Shown here piece after piece: positions 25,432 through 35,300 of a DNA stretch of 64,000 bases (within the stretch, counting starts at the first letter, position 1; each line of letters begins with the position of its first letter). The DNA is taken from contig NZ_CP010537.1 in NCBI RefSeq assembly GCF_000832305.1, forward strand, positions 2,542,001-2,606,000. Direction: 5' to 3'. The position numbers and the translations under genes were made by a program. Under the pieces are notes generated by a model, which searched no databases, was not told the DNA's origin, and saw only the letters and a list, made by a program, of their open reading frames with translations. The stretch is from Cupriavidus basilensis (GTDB lineage Bacteria > Pseudomonadota > Gammaproteobacteria > Burkholderiales > Burkholderiaceae).

Positions 25432-26625
25432 TTACACCCCCTTCAAATCCTCCTCGGCAAACACCTCCTCCGCCATGTGAAAAGCCGAATTGGCCGCCGG
25501 CACGCCGCAATAAATAGCGGTCTGCAAGAGCACTTCCTTGACCTCGTCGCGGCTGACCTTGTTGTTGGCCGCGGCGCGCAAATGCAGCTTGAGCTCTTCG
25601 CCGCGGTTAAGCGCCACCATCATGGCGATGGTGATCAAGCTGCGCGAATGGCGCGGCAGGCCTTCGCGGGTCCAGATCTCGCCCCATGCATAGCGCGTGA
25701 TCAGGTTCTGGAATTCTTCGGTCAGCGGGTTGAGCTTGGCCAGCGAGCGATCCACGTGAGCGCTGCCCAGCACCGCGCGGCGCACGGCCAGGCCAGCCTG
25801 GTAGCGCTCGCCATCGTTGGCGGGGCGGCCCGCGGCTTGTTGCGCATCGCCGCCCAGGAAGTCCAGCAATGCCTCGGTGAAGCGCGCGGGCTGTTCGCGG
25901 TTGGACAAGTGGGCCGCTTCCAGCTCCAGATAACGCGCGCCCGGAATGGCGTCGGCCAGGGCGCGCCCTTGCTCCGCGGTCGTGGACGGGTCCGCGCTGC
26001 CGGCAATCACCAGCACCGGCACGGGAATCGTCTTGACCGCTTCGCGCAGGTCGGCGTCGCGCACCGCGGCGCAGTTGGCGGCATAGCCCCGGGCATCGAG
26101 GCCGGTCAGCACCTGGCGCAGGTCGTCCAGCTGGTTGCCGGCGGCGCTGACGAAGGCAGGCGTGAACCAGCGCTGCAACGAGCCTTCCACCAGCGGCGTC
26201 ATGCCGTCGCGCAGCACGCCTTCGATGCGCGTGTTCCACGCCTCGTGCGTGCCGATCCTGGGCGCGGTGTTGGCCAGCACGATGCGGGTGAAGCGCTGCG
26301 GTGCGTTCACGCCCAGCCACATGCCGGTGAGGCCGCCCATCGACAAGCCGCAGAAGGCAGCCTTCTGGATCTGCAAGGCATCCATGAGGGCGATGACGTC
26401 GCTGCCCAGTTCCGCCACGCTGCTCGGGCCCGGGGGCAATGCGGACCGCCCGTGGCCGCGGGTGTCGTAGCGCAGGATGCGGAATTGCTGGCCCAGCGCT
26501 TCGACTTGCGGCGCCCACATGGTGTGGTCAGTGCCCAGCGAGTTGGAGAAGATGAGGACGGGCGCGGATGCCGGGCCTTCCAGCGTGTAGAAGAGGCGGT
26601 TGCCGGCGTGGGTGATGAAGGGCAA
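25432..26625 (-). CDS. pcaL: PcaL: fused 3-oxoadipate enol-lactonase and 4-carboxymuconolactone decarboxylase
   Basis: This 397-residue bifunctional enzyme carries out the last two steps from carboxymuconolactone to 3-oxoadipate. Residues 1 to about 265 are an alpha/beta hydrolase (PcaD) with oxyanion region FSNSLGTDHTMW, nucleophile Ser95 in CGLSMGG, the Asp segment AGSADPSTT and the His in ELEAAHLSN. Residues from about 275 are PcaC: RYQAGLAVRRAVLGSAHVD, RYAWGEIWTREGLPRHSRSL, and the proton-donor segment HLRAAANNKVSRDEVKEVLL. It is last in the pca operon, 71 bp after pcaB. Separate pcaD and pcaC are common elsewhere; the fusion is known in several bacteria. Confidence 0.92.
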   Translation of the reverse strand: MPFITHAGNRLFYTLEGPASAPVLIFSNSLGTDHTMWAPQVEALGQQFRILRYDTRGHGRSALPPGPSSVAELGSDVIALMDALQIQKAAFCGLSMGGLTGMWLGVNAPQRFTRIVLANTAPRIGTHEAWNTRIEGVLRDGMTPLVEGSLQRWFTPAFVSAAGNQLDDLRQVLTGLDARGYAANCAAVRDADLREAVKTIPVPVLVIAGSADPSTTAEQGRALADAIPGARYLELEAAHLSNREQPARFTEALLDFLGGDAQQAAGRPANDGERYQAGLAVRRAVLGSAHVDRSLAKLNPLTEEFQNLITRYAWGEIWTREGLPRHSRSLITIAMMVALNRGEELKLHLRAAANNKVSRDEVKEVLLQTAIYCGVPAANSAFHMAEEVFAEEDLKGV

Positions 26626-26696
26626 GGTGGTCTCCAGGGAATTCGGTTTGCGGTTCAGTTACGTTACGTGTTCTTCGTGTGTTCTTGGTGTGTCCT

Positions 26697-28109
26697 TCAA
26701 GCGCCCGTGGCTGGGTTCCCAGGGCGCTCAATGCTGGCCTGGCCGGCTTCGTGCCGCCAGGCCGCCAGGACCGCATCGACGAATCCCGCCGCCTGCCCGG
26801 CATAATTGGCCGGATCGCAGACCCGGTCCAGCGCCGCCGCATCCATCAACCCCGCATGCGCTGCGTCCTCGGCCAGGGTCGCGCCCAGGGCTTGGCGCAA
26901 TGTCGTGCCTTCGGCCACGGCCCGCCGGCAGGCGCCTTCCACCAGATGATGCGCGGGCAGCCGGCCAATCTTGCCGCCGAGCTCCAGCATGGCGGCTTCC
27001 GCCAGGATCAGCCCGTGCGTCACGCCCAGGTTGGCGCGCATTCGCGCGGCATCCACCTGCAATCCGCCCACCACTTCCAGCATCTGCCGCAATGCCCCGG
27101 CTGCCAGCGTGACGATTTGCGGCAAGGTATCCCATTCCGCCTGCCAGCCGCCCAGCGCGCGCTCGTGCTCCTGCACCATGCCGGCCAGCATGGTCGCCAC
27201 CAGCGGCGGCACGCGCACGGCGGCGGTGAGCACGGCGGCGCAGCCAACCGGGTTGCGCTTGTGCGGCATGGTGCTGGAGCCGCCGCGCCCCGGGCCGGTG
27301 GGCTCCGCGACCTCGGCGACTTCCGTTTGCATCATCAGCGACACGTCGCGGGCGATCTTGCCCAGCGAGCCGGTGAGCATGCCGAGCGTGGTGGCTACCT
27401 CGACCATACGGTCCCGGTAGGCATGCCAGGGCGTGGGCGCCACCGCCAGCGAGAGCGCACTGCCAAGCGCCGTTGCCACTGCCGGCGCCGCGGCGCCCAA
27501 GCTAGCCAGCGTGCCGGCGGCGCCGCCGAATTGCAGCGTGGCAGCCTGCGCGCGCGCGGCGTCGAGGCGGCGCAGGTCGCGGCGCAGGGCATCGAGCCAG
27601 CCGGCGGCCTTGAGGCCAAAGGTAGTGGGCAGCGCGTGCTGCAGCCAGGTGCGCGCCACCATCGGCGTGTCGCGGTGCTGCGCGGCGAGCGCCGCGCAGG
27701 CATGGCCGAGGGCCTTGAGATCGGCGTCGACCGCCTGCAAGGCTTCACGCAACTGCAGCACCATGCCGGTGTCGATCGCGTCCTGGCTGGTGGCGCCCCA
27801 GTGCACGTAGCGCGCGGCTTGCGCGTCGCGCGCGGCCACGCGGGCGGTGAGCTGCCTGACCAGAGGAATGGCAAGGTTGCCGCCTGCCACGGCGGCGGCG
27901 GCCAGCGCATCGAAGTCGATCTCGCCGGCGCGGCAGGTGGCGGCGATCGCCTCGGCGGCGTCCGCCGGGATGACCCCGCAGCTGGCTTCGGCGCGCGCCA
28001 GCGCGGCTTCGAAATCGAGCATGCGCTGCACGGTCGCCGTATCGGAGAAAGCGGCCAGCGTGGCGGCGCTGCCGAACATCGGGTCGGTCAGTCGGGATGA
28101 AGTCGGCAT
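26697..28109 (-). CDS. pcaB: 3-carboxy-cis,cis-muconate cycloisomerase
   Basis: This 470-residue fumarase/ASL superfamily enzyme lactonises carboxymuconate. It shows RYVHWGATSQDAIDTGMVLQ, RTWLQHALPTTFGLK, the signature loop GRGGSSTMPHKRNPVGC and the C-terminal run HAGLMDAAALDRVCDPANY. The ATG at 28109 matches the family N-terminus (SSRLTDPMFGSAATLAAFSD); its ribosome site is weak. It is separated from pcaG by 107 bp that contain a terminator-like hairpin, so it may be expressed below the dioxygenase genes or from its own promoter. Confidence 0.92.
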   Translation of the reverse strand: MPTSSRLTDPMFGSAATLAAFSDTATVQRMLDFEAALARAEASCGVIPADAAEAIAATCRAGEIDFDALAAAAVAGGNLAIPLVRQLTARVAARDAQAARYVHWGATSQDAIDTGMVLQLREALQAVDADLKALGHACAALAAQHRDTPMVARTWLQHALPTTFGLKAAGWLDALRRDLRRLDAARAQAATLQFGGAAGTLASLGAAAPAVATALGSALSLAVAPTPWHAYRDRMVEVATTLGMLTGSLGKIARDVSLMMQTEVAEVAEPTGPGRGGSSTMPHKRNPVGCAAVLTAAVRVPPLVATMLAGMVQEHERALGGWQAEWDTLPQIVTLAAGALRQMLEVVGGLQVDAARMRANLGVTHGLILAEAAMLELGGKIGRLPAHHLVEGACRRAVAEGTTLRQALGATLAEDAAHAGLMDAAALDRVCDPANYAGQAAGFVDAVLAAWRHEAGQASIERPGNPATGA

Positions 28110-28131
28110 CGATTCAGATTCGCATCGGCAT

Positions 28132-28174
28132 GGAAAAACCCCAGCGCCGGGCCACGATGGGTCCGGCGCCGGGG
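28132..28174 (-). terminator. Rho-independent terminator-like hairpin between pcaG and pcaB
   Basis: Read on the minus strand, a 12-bp stem (CCCCGGCGCCGG paired with CCGGCGCTGGGG, one mismatch) encloses a 12-nt loop and is followed at once by TTTTT. It lies downstream of pcaG and about 23 bp before the pcaB start codon. Confidence 0.75.
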
Positions 28175-28216
28175 CTCGGTTCAGCGCGGGCGCGCTGGCA
28201 ATGGCTGCGCGCGGGA

Positions 28217-28795
28217 TCAGATGTCGAAGAAGACCGTCTCGTCCTGGCCTTGCAGCACGACCTGCCATTGCAGCCTGCCTGCGCCTGCCTGCTGCGCCAC
28301 CAGCGTGTGGCGGCGCGCGGCGGGCACCTGCGACAACACCCAGTCGCGTGCGTTGGCCTGCGCTTCGTCCGGGAAGTATAGGCGCGTGGACAAGTGCTTG
28401 AGCAGGCCGCGCATAAACAGCGAGACGACGATATGCGGCGCCTGCGGCTGGCCGTCGGGGCCGGGCACGGGGCCTGGCTTGACGGTGACAAAGCGAAAGC
28501 TGCCGTCGGGCCCGGTCGGCAGCCGGCCAAAACCGGTGAAGCCGGGCACCAGCGCCGTCTCGGCGCCGTCGCGCGCATCGTCGGGGTGGCGGTAGCGGCC
28601 GGCCGGGTTGGCTTGCCAGATTTCGACCATGCCGTCGGGCACGGGATCGCCCTTGCCGTCGATCACGCGGCCTTCGATCACGATGCGCTCGCCCGTCAGC
28701 TCACTCGCCTCGGCGGTCAGGTCGGCGCGGTCAAGGCCGGACAGGCCGATATGCAGGTAGGGTCCAACGGTCTGGGATGCGGTGGCGTACAACAT
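28217..28795 (-). CDS. pcaG: protocatechuate 3,4-dioxygenase, alpha subunit
   Basis: This 192-residue alpha subunit of the intradiol dioxygenase pairs with PcaH. It contains SQTVGPYLHIGLSGL, DGMVEIWQANPAGRYRHP, the run GFTGFGRLPTGPDGSFRF and PHIVVSLFMRGLLKHLSTRL with YFPDEAQANA. As usual for alpha subunits, the iron-ligand set is incomplete. It starts 3 nt after the pcaH stop and is translationally coupled to it. Confidence 0.95.
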   Translation of the reverse strand: MLYATASQTVGPYLHIGLSGLDRADLTAEASELTGERIVIEGRVIDGKGDPVPDGMVEIWQANPAGRYRHPDDARDGAETALVPGFTGFGRLPTGPDGSFRFVTVKPGPVPGPDGQPQAPHIVVSLFMRGLLKHLSTRLYFPDEAQANARDWVLSQVPAARRHTLVAQQAGAGRLQWQVVLQGQDETVFFDI

Positions 28796-28798
28796 GGC

Positions 28799-29524
28799 TT
28801 ACTCCATCGGCGTGGCATCGCGGCCACGCAGCACGATATCGAAACGGTAGCCGAGCGCGTACTCGGGGACCGTGGTTTCCCAGTCGAAGGTGGACACCAG
28901 GCGATCACGCGCCTTGGCGTCGGGCACGCAATTGAAGATGGGATCGAAGGCGAGCAGCGGGTCGCCCGGGAAATACATCTGCGTCACCAGCCTCGTGGCA
29001 TAGGCGTTGCCGAACAACGAGAAATGGATATGCTGCGGCCGCCAGGCGTTGTGGTGGTTACGCCAGGGATAGGCGCCAGGCTTGATGGTCTTGAACTGGT
29101 AACGGCCCTGCGCGTCGGTCACCGCGCGGCCTTCGCCGGTGAAATTGGGATCGAGCGGCGCGTCGTGCTGGTCCCGCTTGTGCACATAGCGGCCGGCGGC
29201 ATTGGCCTGCCAGACCTCGATCAGCGCGTTCGGCACGGGACGGCCGTTTTCATCGAGCACGCGGCCGCTGACCAGGATGCGCTCACCGATGGGTTCGCCG
29301 GCGTGGCCGGCGGTGAGGTCGCTGTCGCCGTTGCGCACGAACTCGGCGCCGAACAGCGGGCCGGTGACCTCGGACAAGGTCTGGTTCAGCGCCACCAGCG
29401 GCTCGTTGGGCGAGCGCAGCGCCGTGGAACCGTAAGGGTCAAAGCGGTATTCCGGCTGGGTGTCCCAGTAGTGGCGGCGATATTGCGCCAGCCCTGGTGG
29501 CAGCTTGATGGGCGAGTCGGCCAT
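28799..29524 (-). CDS. pcaH: protocatechuate 3,4-dioxygenase, beta subunit
   Basis: This 241-residue iron-bearing subunit cleaves protocatechuate to 3-carboxy-cis,cis-muconate. The four Fe(III) ligands are visible: Tyr113 (GRYVHKRD), Tyr152 (GAYPWRN), His165 and His167 (RPQHIHFS). They keep the spacing of the Pseudomonas enzyme, shifted by five residues. It is first gene of the leftward pca operon and divergent from pcaQ across a 95-bp AT-rich region. Confidence 0.96.
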   Translation of the reverse strand: MADSPIKLPPGLAQYRRHYWDTQPEYRFDPYGSTALRSPNEPLVALNQTLSEVTGPLFGAEFVRNGDSDLTAGHAGEPIGERILVSGRVLDENGRPVPNALIEVWQANAAGRYVHKRDQHDAPLDPNFTGEGRAVTDAQGRYQFKTIKPGAYPWRNHHNAWRPQHIHFSLFGNAYATRLVTQMYFPGDPLLAFDPIFNCVPDAKARDRLVSTFDWETTVPEYALGYRFDIVLRGRDATPME

Positions 29525-29619
29525 GATACGTGTCTCCGTGGGGTGGAATTTTCATTACTTTATTTGCTGTTAAAGCGCATGTATATTGAGTTTTTCGACT
29601 ATTTGCATAACTTTTAGAT
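29525..29619. promoter_or_regulatory. pcaH/pcaQ divergent promoter region
   Basis: These 95 bp are AT-rich in an otherwise GC-rich window (for example TTTTCATTACTTTATTTGC and GTTTTTCGACTATTTGCATA). They must carry both promoters and PcaQ-binding sites. I could not find a clear match to the ATAAC-N4-GGTTAA PcaQ site described in Sinorhizobium, so no operator is assigned. Confidence 0.7.
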
Positions 29620-30570
29620 ATGCAGCCAACCTTCCGCAACCGTGTCCGCCTGCGCCACCTGCATTGCTTCGTGGCCGTGGCGCAAACCCAGCACCTGGGC
29701 CAGGCCGGGGAGCAGCTGGGCCTCAGCCAACCCGCCGTATCCAAGACCCTGACCGAGCTGGAAGCGCTGCTTGGTGCACGTTTGCTGGCCCGCGGCCGGG
29801 CGGGCACCGAGTTGACCGAGCTGGGCCAGCGATTCCTGCGCCACGCCCTGCGCGTGCTGGAGGACCTGGACGAAGCCGCGGTAAGCGTGACCGGTGCGCA
29901 CGCTGCGGGGCTTGAGCACATCCGTGTCGGCGCCCTGCCCAGCGTCGTGCCCGACCTGCTTCAGGAAGCCGTACTGGCCTTTCGCCGCACGCATCCGGAC
30001 GTGGGCCTGGCGGTGCAGACAGGCATGAACCGCACGCTGATCGACGGGCTGAAGGCCGACGTGCTCGATATCGCCATCGGCCGCATGGACAATCCCACGG
30101 TGATGGAGGGTCTCTGGTTTGAAATGCTGGATGCGGAGCCACTGCTGCTCGCCGTGCGCAAGGGCCACGCGCTGGCGAAAGCGCCCCCTTCCATGGCGGA
30201 GATCATGGCTTGCCAGCTGGTGGTGCCCGCGCAAGGCTCGGCGCCACGGCACAGCGCCGAGAGCCTGCTGGCCCGGCACGGCTTCATGCTGCCACCGGGC
30301 GTGCTGGAAACCTCGGACGCTTACCTGGGCCAGCTGGTCGCCCTGAAATCCGACGCCATCTGGCTGGCGCCGCGCTGCGCCATGCGCCAGGCGCTGGAAA
30401 GCGGCGAGCTGGTGCTGCTGCCCGTCTCCGGCCAGGGCAGCGAGGAACCGGTCGGGCTGTTGCGCCAGGGCGGCCGCGAGCTAGGCGCCGCCGCCGAGGC
30501 CTTTGTACAGGACCTGCGCGAGCGCGCCGCGGCACGCTCGCACGGGCTGGCTGGCAAAACCAAGGCGTAA
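29620..30570 (+). CDS. pcaQ: PcaQ, LysR-type activator of the pca operon
   Basis: This 316-residue LysR regulator has an N-terminal winged HTH: LRHLHCFVAVAQTQHLGQAG, EQLGLSQPAVSKTLTELEAL. A periplasmic-binding-fold effector domain follows (HIRVGALPSVVPDLLQEAVL, FRRTHPDVGLAVQTG). PcaQ-type proteins bind carboxymuconate or carboxymuconolactone and activate pca genes. Divergent placement from pcaH supports this assignment. The C-terminus is Ala/Arg-rich. The 40 bp after the stop contain imperfect copies of AACCAAGACA. Confidence 0.9.
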   Translation: MQPTFRNRVRLRHLHCFVAVAQTQHLGQAGEQLGLSQPAVSKTLTELEALLGARLLARGRAGTELTELGQRFLRHALRVLEDLDEAAVSVTGAHAAGLEHIRVGALPSVVPDLLQEAVLAFRRTHPDVGLAVQTGMNRTLIDGLKADVLDIAIGRMDNPTVMEGLWFEMLDAEPLLLAVRKGHALAKAPPSMAEIMACQLVVPAQGSAPRHSAESLLARHGFMLPPGVLETSDAYLGQLVALKSDAIWLAPRCAMRQALESGELVLLPVSGQGSEEPVGLLRQGGRELGAAAEAFVQDLRERAAARSHGLAGKTKA

Positions 30571-30610
30571 CCAAGACAAAATCAAGGCATAACCAAGACA
30601 TAACCGGCGG

Positions 30611-32062
30611 CTACATCTCCGTCGCATCCTCGACGCCCTTGCCGGCCGGACGGGCCACGTCCGGGGACAGTTGCAGGAAGATCCAGGCAGAAGCCGAGGT
30701 AATCAGCCCCACACAGATAAACGTGGCATGGAACGCCGGCAGCGCGCTGGTGGCGCCGTGCCGGCCGAAGGTGCCCTGGAAAGTCGCCAGCAACGCGCCG
30801 GCTGACGTCACCGCCAGGCTCATCGACAGCATCTGCACCATCGACAGCAGGCTGTTACCGCCGCTAGCCCCGGCCGTGCCGAGGTCCTTCAGCGTGACCG
30901 TGTTCATGGCGGTGAACTGGATCGAATTGACCATCCCGAACAGCGCCAGCTGCACCAGTACCAGCGCCAGCGGCTGGGTGGGCGAGATCAGCGCGAACGA
31001 CGCCATCGCCAGCCCCACCAGGAAGGTATTGGTGACCAGCACCTTGCGATAGCCATGACGCTCGATCAGGCTCGTGGCAAGCCGCTTGGACGCCATGCCC
31101 GCCGCCGTGATCGGCAGCATCATCATGCCCGCCTGGAACGGCGAGTAACCCAGGCTGACCTGCAGCGTCAGCGGGATCAGGAACGGCATGGCGCCGTTGC
31201 CGATGCGCGCAAACAGGTTGCCCAGCAGCCCCACGCTGAAGGTATGGATGCGAAACAGCCGCAGCGCAAACAGCGGCCGCCGCCGCCGCGAGGCATGCAG
31301 GACATAAGCCGTGAGTGACGCCATGCTGGCAATCAGCAGCATCAGCACGGTGGCATGCTCGAAGCCAAGCTCCGCCAGGCCATCCAGCGAAAACGAAATC
31401 GTCAGCATCGAGATCGCGAGCAACAGGTATCCGCTCAGGTCGAACGCCGCCACCCCGTGCAGGCGCGCGTTGGGCATGTAGCGCATGGTGGCCAGCCCGC
31501 CCAGCAGCCCCACCGGCACATTGATCAGGAAGATCCAGTGCCAGGAAAAGGTCTGGGTCAGCCAGCCCCCCAGCGTCGGCCCGATCAGCGGCCCCACCAT
31601 GCCCGGAATCGCCACAAAGCTGAGCGCCTGCAGGTACTGGTCCCGCGGGAACGTGCGCAGCACCGCCAGCCGCCCCACCGGCAGCAACATCGCGCCACCC
31701 ACGCCCTGCACCACCCGCGAGACCACCAGCCAGGTCAGGCTATTGGAATAGGCGCAAGCCAGCGAGCCTGCGACAAACAGCACGATAGCCGTCTGGAAGA
31801 TGGTGCGGGTACCAAAACGGTCCGCCAGCCAGCCCGACGCCGGAATGATCACCGCCATGGTCAGCGAGTAGGCAATGATCACCGACTGCATCCGCAGCGG
31901 GCTCTCCCCCAGGCTCCTGGCCATCGAAGGCAACGCCGTGTTGACGATCGTGGAATCCAGCGTCTGCATGAAGAAACCGATGGCGACCACCCACAGCATG
32001 ATCCTGCGGATGTGGTCGTCGGCGGTGGCTGAGGTGGGGGGGGAAAGAGGCGTGTCTTGCAT
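30611..32062 (-). CDS. MFS transporter, DHA2/EmrB-QacA (MdtD-like) family
   Basis: This 483-residue inner-membrane protein has about 14 predicted transmembrane segments. It shows FMQTLDSTIVNTALPSMARS, WLADRFGTRTIFQTAIVLFV, the family motif VVQGVGGAMLLPVGRLAVL, and GPLIGPTLGGWLTQTFSWHW with IFLINVPVGLLGG. These are hallmarks of proton-driven drug or organic-anion exporters of the DHA2 class. It converges on pcaQ (40 bp apart), so a role in aromatic acid efflux is possible but unproven. Confidence 0.88.
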   Translation of the reverse strand: MQDTPLSPPTSATADDHIRRIMLWVVAIGFFMQTLDSTIVNTALPSMARSLGESPLRMQSVIIAYSLTMAVIIPASGWLADRFGTRTIFQTAIVLFVAGSLACAYSNSLTWLVVSRVVQGVGGAMLLPVGRLAVLRTFPRDQYLQALSFVAIPGMVGPLIGPTLGGWLTQTFSWHWIFLINVPVGLLGGLATMRYMPNARLHGVAAFDLSGYLLLAISMLTISFSLDGLAELGFEHATVLMLLIASMASLTAYVLHASRRRRPLFALRLFRIHTFSVGLLGNLFARIGNGAMPFLIPLTLQVSLGYSPFQAGMMMLPITAAGMASKRLATSLIERHGYRKVLVTNTFLVGLAMASFALISPTQPLALVLVQLALFGMVNSIQFTAMNTVTLKDLGTAGASGGNSLLSMVQMLSMSLAVTSAGALLATFQGTFGRHGATSALPAFHATFICVGLITSASAWIFLQLSPDVARPAGKGVEDATEM

Positions 32063-32396
32063 CGGGATGGGCGGGCCCCGGCACGCAGACGCGCCGGCAA
32101 GACCCTGTGGGTCGCGTTCCGTAGCAGTGTAGCGGAGCTGGATGGCGGCGCGCGCGAATTCCGGGACGGCCCCGCTCCAGCCACAGGCCTGGCCGGCGGC
32201 CTCGGATCATCCAGCGCGTCATGCCATGCCACCCGGGACGGATGAAATCGGCGATTCGGAAATTTCCGTCCTCATTTTCGTACCTGTCCGATTTCAATCC
32301 GAATCTCGGCTCGGTATCGTGGATCTGGCCTGGGCTTAGTCCAGCCTCGCCCAAGCGTCAACGCGCTTGCATACCCGACTTCTCTCAAGACGCAGG
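32063..32396. promoter_or_regulatory. 334-bp intergenic region upstream of cdiA
   Basis: This lies between the divergent MFS gene and cdiA. The 120 bp nearest cdiA (32251-32370) recur upstream of cdiB and are listed as a repeat. No conserved coding sequence is seen. The proximal part is relatively AT-rich (GGAAATTTCC, CTCATTTTCGTACC), which fits a promoter, but the -35/-10 boxes are not assigned. Confidence 0.6.
32251..32370 (+). repeat. leader repeat, copy 1 (upstream of cdiA)
   Basis: This block matches 45663-45782 upstream of cdiB. Shared words include GGAAATTTC, CCTCATTTTCGTA, TGTCCGATTTCAATC, GCTCGGTATCGT, TCTGGCCT, TAGTCCAGCCTC and CGCGCTTGC, with scattered substitutions between them. 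It probably contains the promoter or a regulatory leader of the CDI genes. Confidence 0.85.
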
Positions 32397-35300
32397 ATGA
32401 ACAAAAATATCCATCGCCTGGTTTTCAACGCTGCGCGCGGCATGCTGGTCGCAGCCCCCGAACATGCCGCGGGGCGCGGCAAGGGCCGCCAGGGCAACGC
32501 CGGGCGCGGCGGCCAGGGCTCGGTGCTCGTGCCCGCTTTCGTGCCAGCATTCGTGCCGGTGCTATGGCTCACCGCGTTGACAGCCTCGATGATGGGCTTG
32601 CCGGTGTTGCTGGACCAATCGGCGCACGCGCAATCCCTGCCGATTCAGGTGGACAAGCAAGTGCCGGGCCAGCGTCCGGTGGTGGGCGTGGCGGCCAACG
32701 GCGTGCCGGTCGTCAACATCCCCCCGCCCAGCCGTAACGGCGGCACCAGCGTGAGTCATTTCATTCAGTACAACGTCGGCCCGTCCGGCGTTGTACTGAA
32801 TAACAGCGGGGCCAACAGCCAGACGCGGATTGCGGGCTGGGTCCAGGGAAACACCATGCTCGGCAACGGGCACGCCAGCAACATCGTGGTCCAGGTCACG
32901 CAGCCGAACCCCTCCCGATTGCTTGGCGCGCAAGAAATCGCCGGGAACCGCGCCAATCTGATCCTGGCCAATCCGGCGGGGTTGCATTGCTCGGGCTGCG
33001 GGGCGATCAACGCGGACCGCTTCACGCTTTCAACCGGACGTCCGGTGTTCGGCGCCGATGGCAGCCTGGCCGGCTTCGACGTGCGGGGCGGCAACATCGG
33101 CATCGACGGACAAGGCTTGTCCAGCCCGCAGGCGCAGGTCGATCTGCTGGCGCGCTCGATCCAGGTCAATGCGCAGCTGTGGGCCACGCACCTGAATGTG
33201 GTCGCGGGTGCCAACCAGGTCGGCTACGAAACCCTGAATGCCGCCGCGCAGGCGGGCAACGGCCCCGCCCCGCAGTTCGCGCTCGACGCCTCGGCGCTGA
33301 GCGCCATGTACAGCGGGGCGGTCAGATTGATCGGCACCGAACGCGGTGTCGGCTTTCATCTCGGCGGCGGCGTCACCGCCCGCTCCGGCGACATCGTGGT
33401 GGACAACAACGGCGACGTGCGTATCGTGCCAGGCGGCCGCCTGCAAGCCGAGGGCAGCGCCTCCCTCGCCGGCGCCAGCATCGACAACGCGGGCACCATC
33501 ACCACGCGCGGCGGCATTGCCGCGGCCACGCCGGGAGCACTGAGCAACAGCGGCACGCTGGCCGCCGGCACCGATCTGCTGGCCCGGGCCGAGCGCATCG
33601 CCAACAGCGGCACCATCGGCGCGGGCGTCGATGCCAACGCCAGCGTGACCGGCGCGGGTACGGCCCATCTCGCCGCGCGCACGGCCATCCAATCCCATGG
33701 CACCATCGTGTCCGGCGCGAACACCAGGCTGTCGGCCCCCACGCTGGACCTGTCGAACGGCAAAGTCGTTGCGCACGACGCCGCCTATCTGTCGGCGGCG
33801 GGCGACATCCGCCACCAGGACGCGCGGCTCGAAGCCAATGCCGTACAGGTCGACGCCGGCGGCACCGTGGACAATCGCGGCGGCGCCATCGTCGTGGGCA
33901 CCCATGGCGGAGCCGTCCAGGGCGCAAACATCCTGAACCAGGATGGCGCCATCACCAGCAGCGGCACACTCGGCGTGGACGCGGCGCAGGCCGTGGACAA
34001 CACCGGCGGCACCATCGCCGGGACCCGCGCCACCACGGTCGCGGCTGCCGGCACCGTCAATCGCGGCGGCATGATCGCGTCGGTGCAAGACCAGCTACGG
34101 ATGACCGGCACGCTGGACAACACCAGCGGCAAGATCGTGGCAGGCGGCCCGCTGGACATGACCGGCGACAGCCTCGCCAACACTGGCGGCCAGGTCGCGT
34201 CGAACCGCGATGCAACGCTGCGCATCGCGGCCACCCTCGACAACACGGCGGGCTTCATCCATGCCGGTGGCACCCTGGACGCGCAGGCGGGCGCCATCCT
34301 CAACCGCGACACCCTGCACGGCACCGGCGCCGCCCCGAAGGGCATGGAGGGCGCCAGCGTCAGGCTGTCTGCCCATGCCATAGACAATGCCCAGGGCGCG
34401 CTGCGCGCCGACGCCTCGCTTGACGCCAATGCCGCGACGCTCGGCAACACCGGCGGCGAAGTCGCCTCCGGAGGCACGGCGCAGCTCGATGTGCAGGCCA
34501 TCACCAACACCGGTGGCCTGCTGGCAGCCAACCAGGCGCTGGGCATCAGGGGCAACAGCCTCACCGGGGATGGCTCACTGCAATCCCATACGGGCGACGT
34601 CACCGCGATCCTGCAAACCGATTTCCATAACACCGGCACGGTGACCGCCGCACGGGATCTCAACCTGCTGATCGAGGATGCCCAGGGCAATGCCACGAGC
34701 GATATCACCAATGCTGGCAAGCTGCTGGCGGGCCGCGACGCCGACGTCCACGGGCGCAACGTCACCAACGCGGGCGAGCTGTCCGGCCGGGCCTCCAGCA
34801 CCGTCCGCGCCGATGGGGCCGTGCTCAACAAAGGCCTCATCGACGGCGGCGCCGTGCGCATCCTGGCCGGCACCACCGTCACCAACATCGACCGCATCTA
34901 TGGCGACTCGGTGGCCATCGGCGCCGGCCAGCAACTCCTGAACGACATCAACGCCGCCACCGGCCAGGGGGCCGTGATCGCCTCGCGCAGCGGCGGCGTC
35001 GAGCTGGGCGCCCCGGAGATCGTCAACCGCGAGCACGCGCTGGTCTACTCGTCGCAAGACCTGAACGTGGGCCGCGCGCTGGATGCCAGCGGCAAGGCGA
35101 CCGGCCAGGCCGATGCGCTTACCAACGCGTCGGCCACCATCGAGGTGGCGGGCAGCGCCAACTTCAACGTTGCCGCCCTTGCCAACCGCAACGACCACTT
35201 CCGCACCGAGCGTACCGATACCGGGACCGTGCACGCGTTCTACTACCGGCTCGACGGCAGCGCCGAAAAAATCGACCCGAGCACCGCGATGCTCGTGCTG

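Noticed and set aside
29525-29619. PcaQ operator matching ATAAC-N4-GGTTAA
   Set aside because: Several partial matches (ATTACTTTA, CATAACTTTT, GTTAAAG) exist but none keeps both half-sites at the right spacing.
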